Of a stretch of DNA of 39,982 nt, positions 6,369 through 14,737 are shown in pieces; position 1 is the first letter of the stretch, and each line of letters starts with the position of its first letter. The stretch spans positions 1 through 39,982 of the forward strand of contig JAFCCO010000015.1 in NCBI GenBank assembly GCA_017610175.1. Reading direction: 5' to 3'. This DNA comes from Candidatus Iainarchaeum sp. GTDB taxonomy: Archaea > Iainarchaeota > Iainarchaeia > Iainarchaeales > GCA-2688035. A program made the position numbers and the translations under genes. Below the pieces are notes generated by a model. That model was given only the letters and a program-made list of their open reading frames with translations, was not told the DNA's origin and did not search any database.

Positions 6369-6905
6369 TTAAAGCGCCTTTTTAATTATCGTCTGCTCTG
6401 CCCGCAACGCCCCTAATTCGGTTTCTGTTTCTTTCAGGACTCGGGTATTATTCATCATTCCCATCACTTTTCCGCATTCTGGGCAGCGAAAACCGTATTC
6501 TGCGGCAATCTCAAAGGGCATTGGCCCGCAAGCAGCCCTGCATGAAAACCAGCCATAATTGGATTGCATCTGCTGTTTTGTTTCGAGTTTTTTCACATTC
6601 TCTTGAATTTCTTCAAGCAAAATTTCTGCAATCCTCTTTTTCTTAATGGCCCAAGTGTATGAATACCATCCGGTTTTGCTGTTCTTGCTTTTTTGGTAAC
6701 ATGCAACCCCCCTGTAATGCAGGCGGTTTAGAATTGTCCTCACTTCGGTTACTTTTAATTTCATTTTCTTTGCAAGTTCTTCGTCTGTAACATCTTCCCC
6801 CTTGCGTTCATAAATTTTTATTACCTTTAATGCGCCTTCTCCAGCCATTCGTGTAATTAGGTCTTGGGTAGACTGAAGGTTTATGATTTTTTTTGTTTTT
6901 GGCAT
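6369..6905 (-). CDS. tfe: Transcription initiation factor TFE (TFIIE-alpha homologue)
   Basis: 178 residues from the ATG at 6905; the frame extends 16 codons further but MPKTKK is the natural start. Residues 10-95 are the extended winged helix (VIKIYERKGEDVTDEELAKK, RTILNRLHYRGVACY, WYSYTWAI), followed by a helix (KKKRIAEILLEEIQENVKKLE) and a zinc ribbon with FSCRAAC and FRCPECG cysteine pairs (residues about 122-148). TFE assists promoter opening by RNA polymerase and stabilises the initiation complex. It follows the aTrm56 gene by about 50 bases on the same strand and may share its transcript. Length and motifs are typical for archaeal TFE. Confidence 0.95.
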   Translation of the reverse strand: MPKTKKIINLQSTQDLITRMAGEGALKVIKIYERKGEDVTDEELAKKMKLKVTEVRTILNRLHYRGVACYQKSKNSKTGWYSYTWAIKKKRIAEILLEEIQENVKKLETKQQMQSNYGWFSCRAACGPMPFEIAAEYGFRCPECGKVMGMMNNTRVLKETETELGALRAEQTIIKKAL

Positions 6906-6954
6906 TAAAGTCCCCGGCAGATATTTTTTAGCTGACAAACAAATAAAAACCAAT

Positions 6955-7482
6955 TCATCGTTTCACCACATTTTTTCCTTTTTTCATTGGCTTGACCCTT
7001 ATCTTGGCGCCGCTGAACTTCTTTTCCAGCTCTTTTCCGCCAAAAATTCGGTCAAGGGTAACCGCAAGCGCGGCAATTTCGCTATGCGGCTGCAGGGTAA
7101 CACTGATATTTAGGTCACTTAGCTCGTAAACCCCTGGTTCAACCTTTTGCGAACCCACAATCACAAGAATTTTTTCCTTATTTTTAATAGTTCTAATCTT
7201 CTTCTGCAGGCTAAGCCCGTACATGGTCAGATGGACCACAAAATAGCCTTTTTTTTTGTATTCTTCAACGGTTTTTTTCCAGCCGTCTGCAAATTCTACC
7301 TTAAACTTTCCGCCCCAGCGGGCTGAAACATCAGAAATGCTTTTTAAAATAGATTCGTCCCTTTCGCCGTCAATTATAATTTGCTTGGCTCCAAAGGCAC
7401 GGGCAACAAGGCAGCAGTGCGAGCTAACCCTGTAGTCTCTTACCGTGCGGTGGCCGTAGCGAAGAACAACAACTTTAGGCAT
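6955..7482 (-). CDS. trm56: tRNA (cytidine(56)-2'-O)-methyltransferase aTrm56
   Basis: 175 residues from ATG 7482 (a TTG one codon earlier is ignored). The N-terminal signature VLRYGHRTVRDYRVSSHCCLVARAFGA is cut here to its key parts: RYGHR, RD-R, HCCLVARAFGA. These are diagnostic of the SPOUT-class aTrm56 family, which 2'-O-methylates C56 in the tRNA T-loop in archaea. The SAM-binding knot region is seen near residues 105-145 (ILVIVGSQKVEPGVYELSD, QPHSEIAALAVTLDR). The basic C-terminal tail (RVKPMKKGKNVVKR) probably binds RNA. It is read together with the TFE gene downstream. Confidence 0.93.
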   Translation of the reverse strand: MPKVVVLRYGHRTVRDYRVSSHCCLVARAFGAKQIIIDGERDESILKSISDVSARWGGKFKVEFADGWKKTVEEYKKKGYFVVHLTMYGLSLQKKIRTIKNKEKILVIVGSQKVEPGVYELSDLNISVTLQPHSEIAALAVTLDRIFGGKELEKKFSGAKIRVKPMKKGKNVVKR

Positions 7483-7605
7483 CAATAAATATTCTTCTGC
7501 AAACCATTTTTATTTCTGATTGATTTTTTAGCAAAATTGGGGCACGGCGGCATTTGCCAAGTCACAGGTAACTATTTAATTGTTTTTTGTTGCAGAATTC
7601 ATTAT

Positions 7606-8898
7606 ATGTTTGACATAAAGCTTATTCGTGAAACCCCGGGAACAGTGCGGGAAAATCTTGGAAAGCGCCAGGAACCGGAATACCTCAAGTGGCTTGATGA
7701 ACTTATTGAAAAGGACACAGAGTGGCGCAGCCTTAAGCAGGAAGCGGACAAGCTTCGTGCAAGAAGAAACGCAATTTCAAAGGAAATTAATATTGTAAAA
7801 AAAGAGGGTAAGGATGCAAAAAAGCTTCTTGAAGAGGCCAAATCAATTCCTCAAAAAATTAAGGAAATTGAGGAAAAGTCAAAGGAACTTGCCGAAAAGA
7901 CCAACTGGTATTTAATGCGCCTGCCCAACCTCCTTAAGGAGTCGGTTCCGTTTGGAAAGAGCGACGAGGACAATGTTGTTGAAAAAGAGGTTGGCAAAAA
8001 GCCAAAGAGGAATTTTGAAATAAAGCACCACGGCCAGCTCGCCGCCGAACTTGATCTTGCCGACTTTGAGCGTGCGGTAAAAATTTCAGGCGCGGGATTT
8101 TTCTATCTCAAAGGGGACTTGGCGCTTCTTGATATTGCGCTTCAACGCTATGCGATAGACAAGCTGCGCAAAAAGGGGTATACCCTTATCCAGCCTCCAC
8201 ACCTTATGCGAACAGACGCCTATGAAGGGGTAGTTGACCTTGCGGACTTTGACACCGTAATGTATAAGGTGGATGGTGAGGACATGCGAATGATTGCAAC
8301 CGCAGAGCATCCCATGGCCGCAATGTACAAGGGGGAGATTCTTGAGGAAGAAAAGCTTCCAATAAAACTCTGTGGGGTAAGCCCGTGTTACAGGAGGGAA
8401 ATTGGAAAGCACGGCCTTGATGAGAGGGGCTTTTTCAGGGTGCACCAGTTTAACAAGGTTGAACAGTTTATTTTCTGCGCCCCGGAAGACGGCGAAAAAT
8501 ACTTCGAGGAAATTGCGCGGAATGCAGAGGAACTTCTTGAGGAGTTGGAGATTCCATACCAGCGAACAAATGTTTGCACCGGGGACCTTGGGATAATTGC
8601 GGCCAAAAAATATGATTTGGTTGGATATTCCCCCCGGGAAGACAAGTTTATTGAGCTAATGTCCTGCAGCAACTGCACAGGTTACCAGGCACGCAGGCTT
8701 GGCATTCGCTTTAGGAAAAAGGGCAGTACAGACAAAGAGGTTGTGCACACATTAAACAACACAATGATTGCAACAACCCGCTTTTTGCGTGTTTTAATTG
8801 AGAATTATCAGACAGAAAAAGGGACAATTGAGGTGCCAAAGGTGCTTCGCCCTTATATGGATGGATTGGAGGAAATCCCGTCAAAAAAGGCAAAGTAA
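7606..8898 (+). CDS. serS: Seryl-tRNA synthetase
   Basis: 430 residues from the ATG at 7606 (MFDIKLIRETPGTVRENL); the frame continues upstream to 7537 without a plausible start. The N-terminal long coiled-coil arm (about residues 25-105) that grips the tRNA-Ser extra arm is followed by the class II core: motif 2 (SPCYRREIG...FRVHQFNKVEQF) and motif 3 (ELMSCSNCTGYQARRLGIRFR). It is the common bacterial/archaeal type, not the rare methanogen type. The enzyme charges tRNA-Ser and tRNA-Sec. It lies just before the tRNA-Lys/Lys/Phe cluster; a TATA-like box probably separates the transcripts. Confidence 0.97.
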   Translation: MFDIKLIRETPGTVRENLGKRQEPEYLKWLDELIEKDTEWRSLKQEADKLRARRNAISKEINIVKKEGKDAKKLLEEAKSIPQKIKEIEEKSKELAEKTNWYLMRLPNLLKESVPFGKSDEDNVVEKEVGKKPKRNFEIKHHGQLAAELDLADFERAVKISGAGFFYLKGDLALLDIALQRYAIDKLRKKGYTLIQPPHLMRTDAYEGVVDLADFDTVMYKVDGEDMRMIATAEHPMAAMYKGEILEEEKLPIKLCGVSPCYRREIGKHGLDERGFFRVHQFNKVEQFIFCAPEDGEKYFEEIARNAEELLEELEIPYQRTNVCTGDLGIIAAKKYDLVGYSPREDKFIELMSCSNCTGYQARRLGIRFRKKGSTDKEVVHTLNNTMIATTRFLRVLIENYQTEKGTIEVPKVLRPYMDGLEEIPSKKAK

Positions 8899-8957
8899 TG
8901 CTTTAAATACTTATTCAAACCAATTTTTTATGTAGTGCTTCTTTTATTGATGTGAAT

Positions 8958-9031
8958 GGGCCCGTAGCTCAGTCTGGTAGAGCACCTGGCTCTTAACCAG
9001 GGCGTCGAGGGTTCGAATCCCTTCGGGCTCG
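8958..9031 (+). tRNA. tRNA-Lys (CTT)
   Basis: Cloverleaf with acceptor GGGCCCG/CGGGCTC, D-arm GTAGCTCAGTCTGGTAGAGC, anticodon loop CTCTTAA (CTT) and T-arm GGGTTCGAATCCC. CCA is not encoded. A TTTTTTATGTA box lies about 30 bases upstream. Confidence 0.95.
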
Positions 9032-9091
9032 CTCACTTTTTTCTTTAAAAAGAAAAAGGTTCCTACATATAAATGAAGTATGCCCTTTGTT

Positions 9092-9165
9092 GGGCCCGTA
9101 GCTCAGTCTGGTAGAGCAGTGGCCTTTTAAGCCATGTGTCGAGGGTTCGAATCCCTTCGGGCTCG
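9092..9165 (+). tRNA. tRNA-Lys (TTT)
   Basis: Near-identical to the preceding tRNA except in the anticodon arm: loop CTTTTAA gives anticodon TTT. Acceptor GGGCCCG/CGGGCTC and T-arm GGGTTCGAATCCC are shared. ACATATAAATG upstream (about 9064-9074) is its own TATA-like box. No intron, no encoded CCA. Confidence 0.95.
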
Positions 9166-9208
9166 CTAAATGTCCTTTTAAAACTAAGGGGCGATAAAGT
9201 ATAGCGCC

Positions 9209-9282
9209 GGGACCATAGCTCAGTCTGGGAGAGCACACGGCTGAAGACCGTGGTGTCGCGGGTTCAAATCCCGCTGGTCCCA
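9209..9282 (+). tRNA. tRNA-Phe (GAA)
   Basis: Acceptor GGGACCA/TGGTCCC, D-arm TAGCTCAGTCTGGGAGAGC, anticodon stem CACGG/CCGTG with loop CTGAAGA (GAA), T-arm CGGGTTCAAATCCCG. CCTTTTAAAAC about 30 bases upstream is a likely TATA box. No intron. Confidence 0.95.
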
Positions 9283-9305
9283 TCCGGTATTTTGAGTGTT
9301 TTGAA

Positions 9306-9941
9306 ATGGTTGAAAAAAGCGCAATAAAGCTTGGAATTTGCATTCCACTCTACAATCAGGTGCCAAGCATTTTCTTCAAGACGTTCATCAACCTGTTTGT
9401 TTCATCTGCGCAAAAATATCAGGTAAAGCTCTTTACTGTTGACTCCACAGCGGTTGATGTTGCGCGCAATGTGCTTGTTGAAAATTTCTTAAAAAGCGAC
9501 TGCACACACCTTGTGTTTCTTGATTCGGATATGGTTCTTCCCCCAAATCTTGTGGATGTGCTGCTTGCGCATGACAAGGATTTTGTTTCCGCGCTGTATA
9601 TTCTGAGAAAAGCACACCGCCCATGTTACCGTTTTCGCGATGGCGATCATTATAAGGCTCCTGAAAAAGTTGAGCTAAATAAGTTAATCGAGATTGATGC
9701 GGTCGGATTGGGTTCATGCATAATTAAGCGTGAAGTAATTGAAAAGGTTGACAAAGAGAATGAGGGCAAGCCATTGTTCTGCAACAAATATTTATCCCGT
9801 ACAGAGATTAAGGGAGAGGACGTTATATTCTGCGAAGCGGTGAAGAAGGCAGGATTCTCAATATTTGTTGATACCGCTGTTTTGGCAGGGCACTTTGGCG
9901 GCATAATCCCTGAGTCGGCATTCAAAGGCATGCTCTATTAG
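9306..9941 (+). CDS. GT-A-fold glycosyltransferase-like protein
   Basis: 211 residues. It begins with KLGICIPLYNQVPSIFFK, the nucleotide-sugar strand of family 2-like transferases, then VDVARNVLVENFLKSDCTHLVFLDSDMVLPPN containing the DxD metal motif as DSD, and later GLGSCIIKREVIEK and EDVIFCEAVKKAGF, the acceptor-side motif. This compact form is common in archaea and viruses, often with unknown acceptor. There is no membrane segment. It sits between the tRNA cluster and LysRS, with which it may be co-transcribed (48-base gap). The sugar and acceptor are not known. Confidence 0.75.
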   Translation: MVEKSAIKLGICIPLYNQVPSIFFKTFINLFVSSAQKYQVKLFTVDSTAVDVARNVLVENFLKSDCTHLVFLDSDMVLPPNLVDVLLAHDKDFVSALYILRKAHRPCYRFRDGDHYKAPEKVELNKLIEIDAVGLGSCIIKREVIEKVDKENEGKPLFCNKYLSRTEIKGEDVIFCEAVKKAGFSIFVDTAVLAGHFGGIIPESAFKGMLY

Positions 9942-9989
9942 AGGGCGTTGAAGCGCTTTTTTTAACTGTTTTGCATCAAGTGGTTTCTT

Positions 9990-11579
9990 ATGGGTGAAGA
10001 CGTTTTTTGGGCGGAAAAGCTTGCAAAAGAAATTGCCGGGCGGAAGAATTTCAAGTTCACTGCCAAGCAGGTTCCAAAGCTTGACGAGTGGACTGTTAAA
10101 AGCAGCAGTTCCCTTTCCGGCGTGCTGCATATTGGAAGGCTTTCTGATTTGATTCGCGGGGAAGCGGTAAGCCGCGCACTTGAAAAACAGGGCTTCAAAC
10201 AGAAATTTATTTACGTTACTGAGGACATGGATCCCTTAAGAAAGGTTCCCAAAGGTGTTCCGCAAGACTTTGAGCAGTATATCGGTGCGCCGGTCTGTGA
10301 CATCCCGGACCCTTTTGGATGCCACAACTCTTATGCCGAGCACTTTGTTTCAACTTTCTTTGATGTCCTAAACGACTTCCTTTTTGTCGAGCCCGATATT
10401 TACTCCATGCGCAAGGAATATGCAAAGGGGAGTTTTAATGACAGCATAAAGGTTCTGATGGAAAACGCAGACAAAGTGCGTGCGATTATTGAGAGCAAGC
10501 AGGATTCAGAGCTCCCCAGTGAGTGGTCTCCCTGGAAGCCTATTTGTGAAAAGTGCGGCAAAATCCAGACCACTGTGCTAACCAAAGTTGACGGGCTGAA
10601 AGTCAGTTACAAATGCCAGGATTATTCTTTTGAGAAGCACACCGCAAAGGGGTGCGGGTTTGAGGGCGAATCGGATTTGAAGAAGGCGAATGGAAAGCTT
10701 GTTTGGAAAAGCGAGTGGGCGGCGCAGTGGCTACATTGGAATGTATGTAGTGAGGGTGCGGGAAAAGAGTATGAGGCAAAGAACAGCGCCTTCTGGGTGA
10801 ATGCCGAAATATGTGAAAAGGTGCTTGGTTTTCCAATGCCTGTTCCAATTTTCTACGAGCATTTAATGGTTGATGGCGTGAAAATGTCAGCATCCCTTGG
10901 CAATGTTGTTTATCCAAAGGATTGGGCAACTGTTTCGCGCCCTGAAGCACTCAAGTACCTTTATATGAAGAAGATTATGAAGTCAAGAAGTTTTTCCTGG
11001 AGGGACATTCCTGTTATTGAGCTCGAGCTTGACCGTGCTCTTGCTTCAAAGGGCAACAGGCTTGTTGAATACTCAAAAATTAAGGGCCGCGGGTTAAGCG
11101 CTGTGCCGGTTGATTATTCAACCATTGCGTCACTTGTTCAGCTTTTTTCTGATGAGAAAGGAGTTTTGGGCGTGCTTTCTTCAATGGGGCTTTTGCCTGA
11201 AAAGCTTTCAAAGGGGGAAAAGGATTCCCTTTCTGAACGAATTGGGTTTGCAAGAATTTGGGTTGAAAAATATGCACCTGAAGAATCAAAGCTTTCTTTT
11301 CTTGAAACACTTTCGGATTCGCAGACAAGCGCGATGGATGCGGAAGCAAGAAAGCTTCTTTCCGACGTTGCAAATGAGGTTGAAACACTTTCCCTCGCGG
11401 ACGAAATTCAACAGGCTATTTTTGAAACGGCCAAGTCAAATACCGTGCCTCCAAAACAAATGTTTAAGGCAATTTATCTTTCACTTACTGGAAAGGAGTC
11501 CGGCCCCAGAGCTGGAATGCTTGTTCTTGCTTTGGGCAAGGAAAAGTGCCTTGCCCGTTTGAAAGAAGCCTCAGCCTGA
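9990..11579 (+). CDS. lysS: Lysyl-tRNA synthetase, class I
   Basis: 529 residues, the standard length of class I LysRS. The HIGH motif is HIGR at about residues 47-50 (SGVLHIGRLSDL) and the KMSKS loop is KMSAS at about 296-300 (VDGVKMSASLGN). A zinc-binding insertion follows the catalytic half (CEKCGKIQTT, YKCQ, KGCGFEGE). The C-terminal part is an alpha-helical anticodon-binding cage. Class I LysRS replaces the class II enzyme in most Euryarchaeota and some bacteria. Both tRNA-Lys genes lie just upstream. The gene ends one base before the convergent KaiC-like gene. Confidence 0.97.
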   Translation: MGEDVFWAEKLAKEIAGRKNFKFTAKQVPKLDEWTVKSSSSLSGVLHIGRLSDLIRGEAVSRALEKQGFKQKFIYVTEDMDPLRKVPKGVPQDFEQYIGAPVCDIPDPFGCHNSYAEHFVSTFFDVLNDFLFVEPDIYSMRKEYAKGSFNDSIKVLMENADKVRAIIESKQDSELPSEWSPWKPICEKCGKIQTTVLTKVDGLKVSYKCQDYSFEKHTAKGCGFEGESDLKKANGKLVWKSEWAAQWLHWNVCSEGAGKEYEAKNSAFWVNAEICEKVLGFPMPVPIFYEHLMVDGVKMSASLGNVVYPKDWATVSRPEALKYLYMKKIMKSRSFSWRDIPVIELELDRALASKGNRLVEYSKIKGRGLSAVPVDYSTIASLVQLFSDEKGVLGVLSSMGLLPEKLSKGEKDSLSERIGFARIWVEKYAPEESKLSFLETLSDSQTSAMDAEARKLLSDVANEVETLSLADEIQQAIFETAKSNTVPPKQMFKAIYLSLTGKESGPRAGMLVLALGKEKCLARLKEASA

Positions 11580-12320
11580 TTATTCCCCGAGCTCGTCCTC
11601 TATTTTTTGAACCCTTATTCCGGTTTCCGTTATGTCAAGCGGGTGCAAATCTTCTGAGTGCTTTGTTGCACGCATTTTTCTTACGTGGAGAATTCTGTTG
11701 CTCTGTGTCCCCACTCCCATGTAATGGAGTACAATAACGCCGTCAACAACATACTCTTCAACACCGTATTTTCCAAACTTGCCGGTTCCTTCCTGAACTT
11801 CACTTGTCAGAATGGACGTTACCCCGCTTCTCATTAGCATGTAGCTGAGCTTGAGGATGGCTTTTCTTACGTCATTCTCATTTTCAAAGTTGAATCCAAG
11901 CGCCGGTATGCTGTCAATTACAACGCGCTTTGCGCCGATTCTCTTTATGACCCGCATTACCTCCAGCAACAGCTTGTCAACATCAAAACCAGTTACCGGC
12001 AGCGAAAATTCTTCTTCCGAGGGCATTCCAAGTTTTGCAATGCTCCCGTCAATTAGTTGTATCATGTTTTGGTCTTCAAGCTTTTTGAGGTCCCAGCCAA
12101 ACCTTAGAACATCTTCCCTTATCAAATCAGGCCTTTCATCAAGAGTAACATATACTCCGGGCTCGTTCATTTCTTTTGCACCCCTGTATATGTATTCCAT
12201 GCAGAAAATTGTTTTTCCGGTTCCGCACCCTCCGCTCACAAGTATGCTTCTTCCGTCCGGAAAGCCCCCTTCTATTAGTTCATCAAGTCCTTTAATTCCA
12301 GTTTTTACTCTGTTCAACAA
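11580..12320 (-). CDS. KaiC-like RecA-superfamily ATPase, single domain
   Basis: 246 residues from a TTG at 12320, supported by AGGTGG 8 bases upstream; there is no earlier ATG. It opens with VKTGIKGLDELIEGGFPDGRS and the Walker A GGCGTGKT (residues about 31-38), and shows Walker B as RVVIDSIPAL near residue 138. KaiC-domain ATPases of this size are widespread in archaea and are thought to act in signalling or regulation, not as clocks; most are uncharacterised. It lacks a second RecA domain and lacks recombinase L1/L2 features. It lies downstream of the RelA homologue on the same strand (74-base gap) and could be expressed with it. Confidence 0.88.
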   Translation of the reverse strand: MLNRVKTGIKGLDELIEGGFPDGRSILVSGGCGTGKTIFCMEYIYRGAKEMNEPGVYVTLDERPDLIREDVLRFGWDLKKLEDQNMIQLIDGSIAKLGMPSEEEFSLPVTGFDVDKLLLEVMRVIKRIGAKRVVIDSIPALGFNFENENDVRKAILKLSYMLMRSGVTSILTSEVQEGTGKFGKYGVEEYVVDGVIVLHYMGVGTQSNRILHVRKMRATKHSEDLHPLDITETGIRVQKIEDELGE

Positions 12321-12394
12321 ATACCACCTTTAAATTTTTAGTATGAGATTCTGTATTAATTACTGGTCTCACCTTAATATATTTTTTGTTTGGG

Positions 12395-14275
12395 CTATTT
12401 TCTCTCTACATTCAGCACATAGGGCAAAGCAGATATTTTTTCAATTGCCTTGTCCAATTGCCCTTTTTTTTGGATTCTCACATTGAACAGGCAGCTTGTT
12501 ATGCTGTTTTTGTTTGTTTTTGCGTTGGTTGAGTCAATTTTTATGCGGTTTTCTGAAAAAATTTTCAGAAGTTCCGGAAAAAGGGCTGCATTGTCTTTTG
12601 CCTCTATTGCAAGCGCGGTTTCATAGTTTTTTTCCGCGCCCAGCCATTCAACGGTAATCACTTTGGCCTTGTCCACCCCCTTAATCCCCGGGCAGCTTTT
12701 TCTGTGCACTGAAATTTTTCTCTTAGTTGTTTTGTACCCAATAATTTCGTCTCCGGGAAGGGGTTTGCAGCATTTGGCCATCCTTATGCTTAAGTCAGAG
12801 GTTGTTTTTTCAACGATTCTCGGCTTCTTTTTTCTGGAGGTGTGCTCCCTTATTCCAAGAGCCTGCTTTATTTTGCTTTTTGCCTTTTCTGTTTTGACAA
12901 AATTAAGCCACTGCCTCTTAACCTGTTTCTTTGGGCCGGTAATTATTTCAATTGTGTCTGAATTTTCAAGCACATGGTTTAGCCCAACAGCTTTGCCATT
13001 CACTTTTGTTCCTTTTGCCCGGCATCCAATATCGGAGTGTATTGCGTATGCGAAATCTATCGGGGTTGAGTTCTCCCTCAAAATTATGACCTGCCTTTTT
13101 GGAGTGAATACAAAAATCCGTTCCTCTCCGGACCTTGCTTTAAGGCTTTGTCTTAGGGCGCTTGATTCCTTGTGGGTTTTGTGCCAGTCCATCAACTGTT
13201 TAACCATTGTCAATTTTCTGTCAAAATATTTATCTTTGCGGTTTCCTTTGTACTGCCAGTGTGCCGCAAGCCCGACTTCGTCGTCCCAGTGCATTTGCCA
13301 TGTTCTGATTTGCACTTCTGCGGGCGCCCTGTTTTTTATAATTACGGTGTGGATGCTTTTGTACTTATTGTCTTTTGCGTCTGCGATGTAGTCGCGAAAC
13401 TTGTGTTCTATAGTTTGGTAGTTTGAATTGATTGTCCCAAGGGCCTTGTAGCAGTCTTCTACGCTGTTGCAGATTATTCTTGCGCCCTGCAAATCATATA
13501 TTTCGTTGAACGGCTTTCGCTTCATTTTTTTGAATATGCTGTAAAAGTGCTTTGCCCTTGCAAGCACAATAGTGTCAAGCCCATGTTTTTTCATGAGCTT
13601 TTCAAGTTCTTCCCCCAACTCCTTTGCGTCCTTTTCCCGCGTAACTCTTTTTGCGCCGAGAAGATCCTTTATTCTGTTGAATTCAACCCTGTAAAGCTGT
13701 TTGAATGCCAAGTCCTCCAACATCCATTCAAATTCGTTTATTCCAAGTTTGTGGCAGAGTGGGGCGTAAACATTTAGTGCAATCATTGCCTTTTGTTTCG
13801 CCTCTGTTTCATTGACAAATTCCTCGGCCATAAACCGGTCGATTGTTGAGGCGATTTTTATGAAAATTGTTCTAATGTCTTTTGCCGAGGCAAGCATAAT
13901 TGTTGACAAAAGCCCCCAGTCCACCCTGTCAAGATTTGCTTCCTCCACCACCCTGCTTTTTTGCTGTTCGTCAATTAGTTCCACAATGTCTTTTCCAAAC
14001 AGCTTTTCAATCTCTTTTCTTTCAGAATCGTCTTTGCAGTCGGCGTGGTGCAATAGCACAGCCGTTATCATCTCTTCGTCGGGCGAGAGCTTTGCCATTA
14101 TTTTTGCGGTATTAAGCAGGTGTTCTTTGAAGAGCCGCCCTGTTGGGGTAGTCTGCTGGCTAATAGAATTAGCTGCATATTCAAAAGTCTTTTTTAAGCG
14201 GGCAAAGTTTAGTTTTACCCCCTTTTCCCGTAGTTTTTCCTCCAGCTGGCTAAAGGAAGTTATTATCTCCTGCAT
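12395..14275 (-). CDS. relA: RelA/SpoT homologue, long form with degenerate hydrolase site
   Basis: 626 residues with the full long-RSH layout: HD-type domain (about 45-195), synthetase domain (about 240-345), TGS domain (about 385-447, RIFVFTPKRQVI), a cysteine-containing region (C502, C503, C528) and a C-terminal ACT domain (about 550-626). The synthetase core is well kept: YDLQGARII (D261, R266), RDYIADAKDNKYKSIHT, and AEVQIRTWQMHW with E320. In the hydrolase domain the HD..ED motif reads LLHHADCKDD and the LADR-NMRT region reads IASTIDRF, so hydrolysis of (p)ppGpp is probably lost while synthesis is retained. Such enzymes normally belong to bacteria and are rare in archaea, so transfer is likely. 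The ATG has no clear Shine-Dalgarno. Confidence 0.93.
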   Translation of the reverse strand: MQEIITSFSQLEEKLREKGVKLNFARLKKTFEYAANSISQQTTPTGRLFKEHLLNTAKIMAKLSPDEEMITAVLLHHADCKDDSERKEIEKLFGKDIVELIDEQQKSRVVEEANLDRVDWGLLSTIMLASAKDIRTIFIKIASTIDRFMAEEFVNETEAKQKAMIALNVYAPLCHKLGINEFEWMLEDLAFKQLYRVEFNRIKDLLGAKRVTREKDAKELGEELEKLMKKHGLDTIVLARAKHFYSIFKKMKRKPFNEIYDLQGARIICNSVEDCYKALGTINSNYQTIEHKFRDYIADAKDNKYKSIHTVIIKNRAPAEVQIRTWQMHWDDEVGLAAHWQYKGNRKDKYFDRKLTMVKQLMDWHKTHKESSALRQSLKARSGEERIFVFTPKRQVIILRENSTPIDFAYAIHSDIGCRAKGTKVNGKAVGLNHVLENSDTIEIITGPKKQVKRQWLNFVKTEKAKSKIKQALGIREHTSRKKKPRIVEKTTSDLSIRMAKCCKPLPGDEIIGYKTTKRKISVHRKSCPGIKGVDKAKVITVEWLGAEKNYETALAIEAKDNAALFPELLKIFSENRIKIDSTNAKTNKNSITSCLFNVRIQKKGQLDKAIEKISALPYVLNVERK

Positions 14276-14347
14276 ATCCTCTAAATTTTCTTGTATGAAA
14301 TGTTTAAATAGTTCTTTTTTATCTAAGTTAAAGCGATTAATGCAATA

Positions 14348-14683
14348 GTGTGTAACACGCGGGGCAAGGTAAGGAATGTTACATCGGCACAGCTTTCTTC
14401 TGAAATTTCAAAGAAGGGAGCGGTCTGGGTTGATGTCCTTAACCCTTCCCGTGAAGACCTTGATTTTCTTGAGGAATCCCTTGGAATTCACGGCCTTGCT
14501 CTTGAGAACTGTCTTGAGGAAACCCCGCACCCTAAGTTTGAGCCGTACGGCGGCCACTTTTTTATGACCACTCAGGAGCTGCACTACAATAAGGGGGCAT
14601 TAATTTTCAATGAGCTTGATATGATTCTTGGACCGGGTTTGGTTATTTCTTCGCTCTCGGGCTTATGGCCGCGGTTGGTTTAA
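14348..14683 (+). pseudogene. Truncated CorA-like transporter, N-terminal domain only
   Basis: 111 codons from a GTG. The sequence matches the start of CorA-family Mg/Co transporters: GAVWVDVLNPSREDLDFLEE, LGIHGLALENCLEETPHPKFEPYGGHFFM, and NELDMILGPGLVISSL. CorA proteins are about 300-350 residues and end in two membrane helices with a GMN motif; all of that is missing. The frame stops at 14683 and the next gene starts 55 bases later, so there is no room for the remainder. It is therefore most likely a deletion remnant, although a stand-alone cytosolic domain cannot be excluded. It diverges from the RelA homologue, with TTTAAATAG in the shared gap. Confidence 0.65.
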
Positions 14684-14737
14684 TAATGATTTTCTTCTTT
14701 AAAAGAAAACATTGGCTTTAACAGGGGGGTATTTGTT

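Noticed and set aside
12663..13391. 242-codon open frame on the plus strand opposite the RelA homologue
   Set aside because: Antisense to well-conserved synthetase and TGS motifs, so a shadow frame.
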